42,084 bases of DNA, from contig PAJI01000001.1 in the NCBI GenBank assembly GCA_002705995.1, forward strand, positions 151,805-193,888, written 5' to 3'. Below the pieces are notes generated by a model, which ran no database searches, was not told the origin of the DNA, and worked only from the letters and a program-made list of their open reading frames with translations. Below, one piece after another: positions 35,015-42,084 of the stretch; positions within the stretch are counted from its first letter, which is position 1; each line of letters begins with the position of its first letter. A program made the position numbers and the translations under genes. The DNA comes from Crocinitomicaceae bacterium. Lineage in GTDB: Bacteria > Bacteroidota > Bacteroidia > Flavobacteriales_G > Salibacteraceae.

Positions 35015-36019
35015 ATGAAATTGATTCAAAGGCAATTTACGTGGTTTTTAGGATGTGTTTTTTCCTTCATTTCTTTTCAGGTAACAGCGCAAGCATATAC
35101 CTTCTCGCATTACATTGCGGGGATTCATAAACCCGAAGATTTAGTGAAAATTCCCGGTACGCAATGGGTATTGGTAAGTGCCATGACAACAGATGAAACC
35201 AGTTCAGGCAGCATATATGTTGTAGATACTGTAACTCAAAACTACCGGAAACTTTTCCCTCTTTCAGCTGCGTTAAACTTTAGGTTTGCTCCTCATGGGA
35301 TATCGCTTCACCATACTCAAAGCGGAGGATTGGAATTGTTGGTAGTGAATCATGGAAGTAGAGAGGCCATTGAGTTTTTTCAGGTAGAAATACTAGCAGG
35401 TAAACCTGTGTTGACTTGGAAAAACTACCTCGAATTTCCCAAAGAAGTGTGGGCAAATGGAGTTGTAACAGCCCAAGACGGAAAAATATATGCTACGGCC
35501 ATGTACGATCCTAACGATGCAGCTTTTCTCGAAAAATTTGAACAGGCTCAACCTACCGGAAAGGTGTGGGTTTATGAAGCGGCAACAGGGTGGAAGCCTT
35601 TTGAAAATTATGCGTTCTCAGGAGCCAATGGCATTAATCTTTCGGCAGACGAACGTTTTTTGTACGTGTCTGAGTGGGCTCATCGTCAACTTTGGAAGTT
35701 TGACCTTAAAAAGGAACAACTGCCTCAATCGGTTCAATTAAATTTCTTGCCCGATAACATTCGCTGGACAACAGACGGAACGCTGTTGGTTAGTGGACAA
35801 AATGGAGCATCTTATGATGTCTTTACATGTCCCGAAATTTCTGAGCGATGCAAAAATTACACGGTGGTGCGCGTAGCTCCCAAAACAATGGAGTTTGAAG
35901 AGCTTATTCGTTCAGGAAACACACAATTTGGTAACGGAACGGTGGCTCTTGAAGTAGGCGAAACCATTTGGGTAGGAAATGTATTAACCGATAAAGTCGC
36001 TATTTTTAAGCGAGATTAA
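35015..36019 (+). CDS. Secreted six-bladed propeller protein (SMP-30/strictosidine-synthase-like)
   Basis: The 334-residue protein has a signal peptide ending VTAQA near residue 27. The mature part repeats the strand pattern of SMP-30/gluconolactonase or strictosidine-synthase-type propellers: LVKIPGTQWVLVSAM, FAPHGISL, FSGANGINLSADERFLYVSEW (the typical metal-coordinating N in NGINLS) and DGTLLVSGQ. An enzyme such as a lactonase or arylesterase is possible; the substrate is unknown. It is co-transcribed with the HxlR gene (11-base gap). Confidence 0.82.
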   Translation: MKLIQRQFTWFLGCVFSFISFQVTAQAYTFSHYIAGIHKPEDLVKIPGTQWVLVSAMTTDETSSGSIYVVDTVTQNYRKLFPLSAALNFRFAPHGISLHHTQSGGLELLVVNHGSREAIEFFQVEILAGKPVLTWKNYLEFPKEVWANGVVTAQDGKIYATAMYDPNDAAFLEKFEQAQPTGKVWVYEAATGWKPFENYAFSGANGINLSADERFLYVSEWAHRQLWKFDLKKEQLPQSVQLNFLPDNIRWTTDGTLLVSGQNGASYDVFTCPEISERCKNYTVVRVAPKTMEFEELIRSGNTQFGNGTVALEVGETIWVGNVLTDKVAIFKRD

Positions 36020-36030
36020 ACCTTACAACA

Positions 36031-36393
36031 ATGCCAGGATTTTTTCACGATAAAAAGCTGTATTATACCCCCATAGAGTTTGCAATTAGTCACATAGGCG
36101 GAACTTGGAAAATGCCCATTTTGTGGCGTTTGCAAAACGGGCCGTTGAGGTATGGCGAACTGAAAGAAGACATTCCACGGATTAGCGATAAAATGCTTAC
36201 TTCTCAATTGAAAGAATTGGAAACCAAAGGCATGGTGCACCGCAAAGCTTATGCAGAAGTGCCTCTTCGGGTGGAGTATACCCTCACCGAAAAAGGGAAA
36301 AACGCTCTACCAGTCATTGAAACCATTATGAAATATGGCTATGCTTTAATTCAGGATGAAGGCATTGAATATCCGCCTAAAAAAGAGCAGTAA
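36031..36393 (+). CDS. HxlR family transcriptional regulator
   Basis: The 120-residue protein has the HxlR winged-helix signature: ISHIGGTWKMPILWRL, GPLRYGELKEDIPRISDKMLTSQLKELE, then the wing VEYTLTEKGKNALPVI. These regulators usually control a divergent or downstream reductase or transporter gene in response to reactive electrophiles or other small molecules. Here it sits directly after the propeller gene, and the divergent MFS transporter is a plausible target. It lacks the cysteine near the N terminus that is redox-active in some members. Confidence 0.92.
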   Translation: MPGFFHDKKLYYTPIEFAISHIGGTWKMPILWRLQNGPLRYGELKEDIPRISDKMLTSQLKELETKGMVHRKAYAEVPLRVEYTLTEKGKNALPVIETIMKYGYALIQDEGIEYPPKKEQ

Positions 36394-36407
36394 GGTTTTG
36401 TTTCTTT

Positions 36408-36436
36408 TTAACAATCCGTTTCCGTCCTATTGTTAA
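36408..36436. terminator. Inverted repeat after the HxlR gene, possible terminator
   Basis: TTAACAAT at 36408-36415 pairs perfectly with ATTGTTAA at 36429-36436 with a 13-base loop, 15 bases after the HxlR stop. The stem is AT-rich and there is no clear T tract after it, so an operator role is also possible. Confidence 0.4.
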
Positions 36437-36540
36437 GTAGAGGATAGAGCCAATAAAGCTCCATTCATTTCTTAACCCAAGTCAATGAAATTGAAACGTG
36501 GTGTCAACAGTTTTGCGGCAGTAATTTAAAAACTAAAATT

Positions 36541-37206
36541 ATGAAAGCACAAAAAACAATTGCCCGCACTTTTGGAATCTTTTTTCTACTGGCTTTTCTT
36601 TCTTATGGAATTGGAAATGGTTTGGCAGGTTCTGTAACAAATACAGCAGAGTCTTTGAGTCATTTAAGTACGCATAAAACAACGCTGGTAGTTGGTGTTC
36701 TCCTTATGGCTTTGGTTCACTCAGTTGTAAACATTGGCTTACCCGTTCTTATGGTTCCCGTTCTTAAACCGTATAATAAAATGGTGAGTTACGGTTATTT
36801 AAGTGCGGGTATTGTAGCGACTATTGTACTTATTGTTGGAGCACTCTTTTTATTACTCCATCTTCCATTAAGTTCAATGTACAGTACAGCAAATGCTGCT
36901 GAGATACATCACCTCGAAACTCTTGGAGTATTGCTTACAAAAGGAAATTTTTATGCTTACCAGATAGGAATGGCCATTTGGGGAATAGGCGGACTAATGT
37001 TTTGTTATTTGTTGTTGGTTTCGAAGCTTGTTCCTCAGTGGATAACCATTTGGGGTTTTGTAGGATACCTGGTGTTTATTGCCGGTACAATCTTAGAATT
37101 GTTCGGAATTTCAATTGGAGTTCAACTATCGTTGCCCGGAGGTTTGTTTGAAATTACACTTAGCATTTGTTTGATTGTGAGAGGATTTAGAGGTGTCAAA
37201 ATTTAA
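36541..37206 (+). CDS. DUF4386 family membrane protein
   Basis: The 221-residue protein has about six membrane spans, with the typical start of the DUF4386 family (ARTFGIFFLLAFLSYGIGNGLAG) and a conserved middle segment (LGVLLTKGNFYAYQIGMAIWGIGGLMFCYLLL). The function of the family is unknown. It is convergent with the second Crp/Fnr gene, with two bases between the stops. Confidence 0.85.
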   Translation: MKAQKTIARTFGIFFLLAFLSYGIGNGLAGSVTNTAESLSHLSTHKTTLVVGVLLMALVHSVVNIGLPVLMVPVLKPYNKMVSYGYLSAGIVATIVLIVGALFLLLHLPLSSMYSTANAAEIHHLETLGVLLTKGNFYAYQIGMAIWGIGGLMFCYLLLVSKLVPQWITIWGFVGYLVFIAGTILELFGISIGVQLSLPGGLFEITLSICLIVRGFRGVKI

Positions 37207-37208
37207 AA

Positions 37209-37790
37209 TTAACCCTTTCCTGATGCAATGCGTTTTCGGATACGACTTAAAGATTCTGGCTTTACCCCAATGTAACTTGCAAGGTGATATTGGGGAATGC
37301 GTTGGAACAAGTCAGGTCTAGCTTTTTGTAGTTTCAAATAGCGTTGTTCTGGCGAATCTGTATAGTAAGAAGCCAAAGCTTCTCTTTGTTCTGCAAAAGC
37401 GGCTTCCATGATGGTTCGTGATAGCGTTTCAAACCGAGTAAAGCGTTTGAACAGTTCTTGAGCGCGTTGTTCGTTTCCTACCACCACAGTGGTGTCTTCT
37501 ACACAAATCCAATTGTGCTTTGCAGCATTCTGAGGATTAAAACTATTCAGTGAAATAGCCCATTGTTCCTCGGTGAAGAAATTGGTTGTTTTTTCCTCTT
37601 CATCTGTTAAAATGTATTCTCTTACACAGCCCTCAAGAATAAAATAAGTGTTGATGGATGTTTGTCCTTCTTTAAGCAGAAAATCACCCTTTTTGAATGT
37701 TTTGGTAAGCATGCTTTCAGCAATACCCTCAGCCTCTTCTTGTGTTAAAGGTGATATTTTTGAAAAATAGGCTACAAATTTGTTTTCCAT
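37209..37790 (-). CDS. Crp/Fnr family transcriptional regulator
   Basis: The 193-residue protein has a cNMP-binding-like beta-roll (FKKGDFLLKEGQTSINTYFILEGCVREYIL) and a C-terminal winged helix, HLASYIGVKPESLSRIRKRI. No FNR-type cysteine cluster is present. Its convergent partner is a DUF4386 gene, a neighbourhood I associate with this regulator type, so it may control that gene. Its recognition helix resembles that of the regulator at 28285-28863. Confidence 0.9.
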   Translation of the reverse strand: MENKFVAYFSKISPLTQEEAEGIAESMLTKTFKKGDFLLKEGQTSINTYFILEGCVREYILTDEEEKTTNFFTEEQWAISLNSFNPQNAAKHNWICVEDTTVVVGNEQRAQELFKRFTRFETLSRTIMEAAFAEQREALASYYTDSPEQRYLKLQKARPDLFQRIPQYHLASYIGVKPESLSRIRKRIASGKG

Positions 37791-38032
37791 GCAGTTGTGC
37801 TAAAAGAGTAGCGTGCAAGATACCGTATTTCTTGTATAAAGTAGGCTTTAGTTGACGATCTGAAAAGAACTCTTGTACGTTGTTTCGCCATTCACTATTG
37901 TAAGAGCTTAGAGTTTCATATTCGTCTGAAGTTAAAAAAACAGGTGTTGCATTCTTGCATTTCGGTTTTAATGTTCGAAATGTCATACGTTTTTTCAGAT
38001 GTCAGCAACACGAATCTGTTAATTTCTTTGGG

Positions 38033-38800
38033 TTATTTTATGACTTTCCAATTTTGATCAATGGCTTTTAGCTCTTTTACCAAACCTTTGAAATGCATGG
38101 CTCCGTAAATAACGAAAATCTTATCTGCACTGTTGTGGGTAATGCATTCTGCCAAATTCTCATTGCGCATGCCTAACACGAAATTTTGCTTAAAGTCTTT
38201 TTTCAATTGTTTCCTTAATGGTTCACAAGTATATGCGGCATCTAAGCTAGTGTTGATGTCACATTCACTCAATGTAATTGTTCCATTTTTTTCTTCGAAA
38301 GCACCGATAAGCTCTTCTAATTTTACATCTGCATTCAGTGCTGTTGTTGAATCAATACCCATGTCAAAAAAATCTGGTTGGTTAACAAGCGTGTACTTTT
38401 TATCGTACTCAATACTTCCATAAATCTTATTGTTGATGGTATCGAGGTAACCGTTGCCAGCTTCAAAGTTGCCCTGAATTTTTCGGAACTTTTTAGATAA
38501 GGTTATAAGTTCAGCATTGTCAACAATAGCAGAGGTAATTTCTTCATAAAAAACTACATAGTTCAGTTGTTGTAGAGAGTCTACTTTTTGAGTGAGGTCA
38601 GCATAATATTCTTTTCTGCCAATGTGGTGTAGCGCTAAATAGACCACATTTTTTTGTCCGTTAGAAATGGTCTTTAATGTTGGTTTAGCTTCTAAAACAC
38701 CAGAATATTTTAGCCACAGAGCATGGCATGATGTAGCTGTGAAAACGAGTAATGCACTGAAAATGAAAAAAGAAAGTCTACTTGTTGGGTGATTGTTCAT
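38033..38800 (-). CDS. Lipoprotein, TraB/GumN-like
   Basis: The 255-residue protein has a signal peptide with lipobox VFTATSC (residue 25), so it is lipid-anchored. The pattern VYLALHHIGRKEYY, a distant glutamate in VVFYEEI, RNENLAECI, and a late GAMHFKGLVKEL matches the conserved GxxH and R-N blocks of the TraB/GumN/Tiki-like fold. Tiki members are metalloproteases, but activity is not assured here. It is the last of three consecutive minus-strand lipoprotein genes; the upstream gene ends 26 bases away. Confidence 0.68.
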   Translation of the reverse strand: MNNHPTSRLSFFIFSALLVFTATSCHALWLKYSGVLEAKPTLKTISNGQKNVVYLALHHIGRKEYYADLTQKVDSLQQLNYVVFYEEITSAIVDNAELITLSKKFRKIQGNFEAGNGYLDTINNKIYGSIEYDKKYTLVNQPDFFDMGIDSTTALNADVKLEELIGAFEEKNGTITLSECDINTSLDAAYTCEPLRKQLKKDFKQNFVLGMRNENLAECITHNSADKIFVIYGAMHFKGLVKELKAIDQNWKVIK

Positions 38801-38826
38801 TTAAGTTTGTTTGGGGTATTGAGTGC

Positions 38827-39471
38827 TTAGCTATTAAGCTTGACAAATTGATAAATCTTTTCGGAATACAAACACGTTTGACCGCCATTTGGATAAGCGT
38901 AGAGGTGTTGAACCCAAAGGGTATTTCTGTCAATTAAAATAACGTTCCATTGATCCACTCTGCCAACTGTAATTGGGGTTTGGTTGAGTAATTTCTGTTC
39001 AGGATTAAGGTCAAATATTTCATAAATATCTTGCCCAGTGAGGGTATATTTTTTCTCCTTAACAACAAAGTAGCTCTTCTTGCCTTCAATAGGATCATAA
39101 CATCCTTTTGCCGATAGGTTTGTAGCAGCAGTGAACACCCATCGATCATTGAAATCAAATGGTATATCTTCCTTTTTTTCATTCAGAAGCTTCACCTGTT
39201 GAGAAAGGAGTAGGCTATCGAAAGTTTGTTGGCTGCTGATCGCTAACGTAGAGTCGGTAACCTCTGTAAGCCAGGCATCCGGATTCTTTTTTAGCAGTTC
39301 TTTTTCACTTTCCGTTAGGATGGGGAATGCATCGTTTAGCGGTACAATCTGAGCAGTACCTTCTTGCTCTTCTTTGGAAGCTTCAATGTTAGCTTTTTCA
39401 GTTTTGGGAGAACAGTTTGTCAACAGGGTTACTGCTACAAAAGCCAACAAAAGGGGGATTGTTTTTTTCAT
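38827..39471 (-). CDS. Lipoprotein of unknown function
   Basis: The 214-residue protein has a signal peptide and lipobox TLLTNC (about residue 20). An acidic, E/K-rich linker follows, then a strand-rich domain with two cysteines (SAKGCYDP, GGQTCLYSEK). No family is recognised. It is followed 26 bases later by the TraB/GumN-like gene and is likely co-transcribed. Confidence 0.75.
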   Translation of the reverse strand: MKKTIPLLLAFVAVTLLTNCSPKTEKANIEASKEEQEGTAQIVPLNDAFPILTESEKELLKKNPDAWLTEVTDSTLAISSQQTFDSLLLSQQVKLLNEKKEDIPFDFNDRWVFTAATNLSAKGCYDPIEGKKSYFVVKEKKYTLTGQDIYEIFDLNPEQKLLNQTPITVGRVDQWNVILIDRNTLWVQHLYAYPNGGQTCLYSEKIYQFVKLNS

Positions 39472-39547
39472 GTTTAGGGTTGTACTCGTGTTATATATTG
39501 AGATTTATTCCCGCCTGATTTTAAGATGGTGTTGGCAGCTGCTTTTT

Positions 39548-39952
39548 TTAATTAATTGTTAGGTTAACAGTTATAAATTCAGTTGGGCTGGATTTAAAAT
39601 TTAATTCATATTCCCCTTTATTTTTTGCTGTAAATACATAATGAGTAGTTCGAATAGGTACGTCTTGAGTACAAATGCAACCTTTATATTTTGCTTCTAT
39701 CTCAATAGTTTTAACATTACCATTTTCGGTTTCAATAAATTTTCCAAATCCACCACAACCGTTAAAAACTCCGAAATTTACTTCAATATCAATGGCTTCA
39801 TTAATAGTACCTATAGTCGGTGCATTTACAGAAGTCACATATGCAATTTCATATTCAACACATTCGCTGTTTTTGTCATCATCATTTTCACAGCTAATTA
39901 TTAAACTGGAGATGAAAATTAAAACCAATAAATTCAGGACTTTTAGTCTCAT
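39548..39952 (-). CDS. Lipoprotein of unknown function, Ig-like pattern
   Basis: The 134-residue protein has a lipobox SLIISC (about residue 21) followed by an acidic spacer (ENDDDKN) that is common after the lipid anchor in Bacteroidota and may favour surface export. The rest is a small beta-sandwich-like domain with cysteines (ECVEY, FNGCGGF, KGCICTQD) and ends with the strand FITVNLTIN. No family is recognised. It lies 76 bases upstream of the next lipoprotein gene on the same strand. Confidence 0.75.
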   Translation of the reverse strand: MRLKVLNLLVLIFISSLIISCENDDDKNSECVEYEIAYVTSVNAPTIGTINEAIDIEVNFGVFNGCGGFGKFIETENGNVKTIEIEAKYKGCICTQDVPIRTTHYVFTAKNKGEYELNFKSSPTEFITVNLTIN

Positions 39953-40050
39953 AATTCTTTTTTTATAGATGATGAAATCTCTGTTTGGGTGCGTTAAATT
40001 GTTAACGGTTTGTATATGATGCGTGTCCCGAAGGGTATGTACTATAGCTG

Positions 40051-40061
40051 TTGTTGGCGTG
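40051..40061. repeat. Left arm of 11-bp inverted repeat flanking the nuclease cassette
   Basis: TTGTTGGCGTG at 40051-40061 is the exact reverse complement of CACGCCAACAA at 41536-41546. The two copies lie 8 bases beyond the stop of the GIY-YIG gene and 15 bases before the start of the HEPN gene, bracketing exactly the two-gene unit. Confidence 0.8.
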
Positions 40062-40068
40062 TCGTTTT

Positions 40069-40926
40069 TTATTCTGTTGTTTCGTACTCTTTCAATGTTT
40101 TTCCATCTTTAAGTTTCCATTCCTTTAGTCCATTAGCGTTTCTACCCATAACAATAGCTGCTGCTGTAGAGGGACTGGAAAATTCATAATCTTTATCGAA
40201 AACTAGCTTCTTTTCTTTCTCTATTATGGTTTTATTTTCAATCAATTTTGCTCGAATATTAAGTAGTGAGTTTTGCATTGAGTCGACTGTACTTGTTGCT
40301 ATTTCACTATTCTTTAACACGATAAAGCCTTTAGAGCTTGGTATTCCAAAGCCGTTTGCTCCACGTGCTGCATTAATATAGAAAGTATTGGATTTCTTCG
40401 TCTTTGCTGTTTCAGAACTAATTAAAGTTTCAAAAACTCTATGACCAAGTGTATTCGTAAGGAGTTTAATATTTTCAATGAACTCTTCCATTTCGGCTAT
40501 TTCTGACTCAGAAATCGAAGATTTTGAAGGAATGGAGTTGTTAGCTAAGTCATAGCTATTTACCTTTTTTGTAATCTCATATAAGCGACTTTCTAAATAC
40601 TTTATATGAGCTTTATTTAAATTCTCATCTTTGCTTATGAACAAGATTACTTCAGTCCAAAACTCCTTCTGTGCAACATGTTGTTTTAGTCTGTCAATGA
40701 TTGTTTCTGCTTCGCCAATGTAAATCTGGCCTTTACCATCTTCATTCTCACCAAACAACAAATAGATTCCTGGACTTATTAAGTCTTTTCTTGAATACGA
40801 GTCCTTAATCATTATTCGTGGAATCTTGTATGCTTTACCTGTCCAATTGGAGAGTTCACATGTCATTCTTCCATTTGGTTCACCGTCAATTAAGAATAGC
40901 TTTATCGTTTTACCAAATTTTCTCAT
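40069..40926 (-). CDS. GIY-YIG nuclease with C-terminal DUF4357 domain
   Basis: The 285-residue protein has an N-terminal leader block (LFLIDGEPNGRMTCELSNWTG) typical of this subgroup, then the nuclease domain with GIY at 53-55 and YIG at 69-71, the catalytic arginine R79 (GEAETIIDRL) and a candidate metal-binding glutamate E112 (YLESRLYE). A helical linker follows, and the C terminus is a DUF4357 domain (SPSTAAAIVMGRNANGLKEWKLKDG). It should be a DNA endonuclease; its target is unknown. The family is often found near restriction or mobile elements. It follows the HEPN gene with a 16-base gap and is in one operon with it. Confidence 0.9.
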   Translation of the reverse strand: MRKFGKTIKLFLIDGEPNGRMTCELSNWTGKAYKIPRIMIKDSYSRKDLISPGIYLLFGENEDGKGQIYIGEAETIIDRLKQHVAQKEFWTEVILFISKDENLNKAHIKYLESRLYEITKKVNSYDLANNSIPSKSSISESEIAEMEEFIENIKLLTNTLGHRVFETLISSETAKTKKSNTFYINAARGANGFGIPSSKGFIVLKNSEIATSTVDSMQNSLLNIRAKLIENKTIIEKEKKLVFDKDYEFSSPSTAAAIVMGRNANGLKEWKLKDGKTLKEYETTE

Positions 40927-40942
40927 TTAATACCGCTTGTTT

Positions 40943-41521
40943 TTAAACAAATTCTTTTTGTCCGTTTAGGTCTGTTTTTAGTTCTTCAAAAATCTCTCGA
41001 AAATTCAATATTCCTTCATAGGTGCCAAGCTTAAATCGGTACTCTATTTTTTCTCCCCAAAGTTTATCGCCTATATTATTCGCTTCGATTATGAGTGGTT
41101 TAATGAGATTATCAAAATTCAAGAACTCGTCAATATTTAAATCCGTAGAATAGTTTAAATGTGCTATTCTATTATTTCTGTGTTGAACTTTTAGATAGTT
41201 GATGTTTTTTCGAAACGAATCAAAATCTTTTTTAAGCTCTTTTATCAATTTCTGATCTGTAATTGTCTTATTTGTAGCTTTCAATATTTTTCGGAATGAG
41301 AACGTTGAACTATCATCATCAAGATTTGTCAAATGAAGTATTAGACCGTTTTCCATGTATCTTAAAGCAGTGAATTCTTCAAGAATGTAATGTCTGGTAG
41401 TTTCTTGAAATAGATAACCTAGTCTGTTCAATTTTCGTATGTAAAAACACGCTAGAATATTGAGGTCAATCAATTCAACTCTTAAACTGGAAAACTGGTC
41501 TTTTTGCTCTTTACTTAGCAT
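40943..41521 (-). CDS. HEPN-domain protein, AbiU2-like
   Basis: The 192-residue protein is almost entirely helical. It contains RNNRIAH at residues 115-121, which fits the R-X4-6-H RNase signature of HEPN domains, including a polar residue right after the arginine. The layout, with a preceding helical bundle and an AH dipeptide, recalls AbiU2-type HEPN proteins from abortive infection. RNA cleavage is inferred from the motif only. It is the first gene of a two-gene unit with a GIY-YIG nuclease. Base composition is AT-rich. An inverted repeat (41548-41573) lies in its leader. Confidence 0.75.
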   Translation of the reverse strand: MLSKEQKDQFSSLRVELIDLNILACFYIRKLNRLGYLFQETTRHYILEEFTALRYMENGLILHLTNLDDDSSTFSFRKILKATNKTITDQKLIKELKKDFDSFRKNINYLKVQHRNNRIAHLNYSTDLNIDEFLNFDNLIKPLIIEANNIGDKLWGEKIEYRFKLGTYEGILNFREIFEELKTDLNGQKEFV

Positions 41522-41535
41522 TTTTTTTTCTAATG

Positions 41536-41546
41536 CACGCCAACAA
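41536..41546. repeat. Right arm of 11-bp inverted repeat flanking the nuclease cassette
   Basis: CACGCCAACAA, the exact reverse complement of 40051-40061, lies just upstream of the HEPN gene start, directly followed by the hairpin at 41548-41573. Confidence 0.8.
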
Positions 41547-41547
41547 G

Positions 41548-41573
41548 GGATAACAATAGCGTTACTGTTATCC
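41548..41573. repeat. Hairpin in the leader of the HEPN gene
   Basis: GGATAACA at 41548-41555 pairs perfectly with TGTTATCC at 41566-41573; inner TA/TA pairs leave a GCGT loop. It may be an operator for the two-gene unit, or part of a cassette-border structure next to the 11-bp repeat. Confidence 0.65.
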
Positions 41574-41870
41574 TGTCAAAGTTGTAATTGATTTATTTCA
41601 TTGATCATGAGTTGGTAAGTGTTGGTTTTGCGTCTTGAAAAGCATTTTTCTTTTGGCAAGAAAAAATTGATGAAAAGTGTTTTATAGTGTTTAGCATCGA
41701 TGTTTTATTTGTTCTTCTTCAAAACTAACACATTCGAAAGGAAAAAGTAAGGTAGAGAAAAGGCTTTCCTGCCTTTAGGGACTTATTTGTTCGCTCAATG
41801 TTAGTGTCATCGGGAGTGTCTTTTGTGCCCTGAGCGGGGTTTTACTACGTAGGTTGAGCGGAGTCGAAAC

Positions 41871-41913
41871 CGAAGTGTAGAAGGAGACTCAATTAACTCC
41901 TATCTACACTTCG
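41871..41913. repeat. Imperfect long hairpin
   Basis: CGAAGTGTAG at 41871-41880 pairs with CTACACTTCG at 41904-41913, and inside it AGGAG at 41882-41886 pairs with CTCCT at 41897-41901, giving 15 pairs with a small internal loop. This is REP-like in appearance. Confidence 0.7.
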
Positions 41914-41964
41914 ATACGAGTTAGTTATTCACTCAATAAGGAAAGTCTCTTTCTTTTTTCTATT

Positions 41965-41988
41965 CCTTTTTGTCTTGACACAAAAAGG
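41965..41988. repeat. Hairpin of the Bacteroidota intergenic type
   Basis: CCTTTTTGT at 41965-41973 pairs perfectly with ACAAAAAGG at 41980-41988. The unit TTTTTGTCTTGACACAAAAAG resembles a dispersed intergenic sequence I have seen in this phylum (from memory). Confidence 0.65.
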
Positions 41989-42084
41989 AGTAAAAGTCAA
42001 GTTGATTCGAAGGTGATTTTCTCCGCTATGCTCCGAAATCGGAGGATTCGCTTAGCCTACATGCTTGTGTTTTGCAAACACGCA

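Larger units (their letters stand above)
41574..42084. other. Repeat-rich gene-free stretch to the window end
   Basis: No gene is supported. The stretch contains a TTTTTCTT/AAGAAAAA hairpin (41645-41665), a GAGCGG-type sequence twice (41832-41837 and 41856-41861, the latter in GAGCGGAGTCGAAA, a motif I associate with Bacteroidota intergenic repeats), two larger hairpins (41871-41913, 41965-41988), CTCCGA-AA-TCGGAG at 42031-42044, and GTGTTT-TGC-AAACAC at 42067-42081. It looks like dispersed intergenic repeats, possibly continuing past the window. Confidence 0.6.

Noticed and set aside
37729-37986. 85-codon minus-strand frame upstream of the second Crp/Fnr gene
   Set aside because: It overlaps the first 60 or so bases of the Crp/Fnr gene, has no recognisable domain, and its composition is not convincing. 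It could still be real if homologues exist.
1-42084. tRNA, rRNA or insertion sequence genes
   Set aside because: I saw no cloverleaf-like tRNA sequence, no rRNA-like stretch and no transposase-like protein in any frame.

Overview
This window looks like a chromosomal segment of a Bacteroidota bacterium, most likely Flavobacteriales. The evidence is type A and type B T9SS C-terminal sorting domains, many lipoproteins, promoters of the TAnnTTTG type close to start codons, an AT-rich sequence, and a B12-dependent ribonucleotide reductase. The family cannot be fixed from this sequence alone. I see no rRNA, tRNA, CRISPR array or insertion sequence.

Layout. Bases 1-828 are the end of a secreted CotH-like protein. 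Bases 1763-6650 hold a complete, apparently self-regulated multidrug efflux operon (TetR, TolC, HlyD/EmrA, DHA2 MFS/EmrB) with two matched palindromic operators over its promoter. Bases 6685-9494 (minus strand) are a chain of four overlapping genes: an M50-like protease fused to TPRs, a lipoprotein, a membrane protein and a double-domain acetyltransferase. A TPR protein and a 1425-residue surface protein (seven SBBP-type repeats, then Ig-like repeats, then a T9SS type B tail) follow. Bases 15033-19000 are small minus-strand genes, including an orphan barstar-like inhibitor, a frameshifted gene and an AraC regulator with a small membrane protein. Bases 19277-26518 are central metabolism: an unknown gene translationally coupled to pyruvate carboxylase, then nrdJ in convergent orientation.

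Bases 27182-30265 hold a Crp/Fnr regulator with an NAD-dependent epimerase/reductase, and a thiol-dioxygenase-like cupin with an extra N-terminal half. A gene-poor stretch (30266-31067) has a GTTT microsatellite, a 27-residue membrane peptide and a long AT hairpin. An AT-rich MBOAT/SGNH acyltransferase pair follows (31068-33482). Bases 33672-37790 carry a divergent MFS / six-bladed-propeller / HxlR locus, and a DUF4386 protein convergent with a second Crp/Fnr regulator. Three lipoproteins (38033-39952) come next.

The best candidate for an undescribed system is the two-gene cassette at 40069-41521. It pairs a HEPN protein (R-X5-H motif, AbiU2-like) with a GIY-YIG nuclease carrying a C-terminal DUF4357 domain. 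It is bounded by an exact 11-bp inverted repeat and lies beside a repeat-rich gene-free end (41580-42084). A role in defence or as a mobile cassette is inference.
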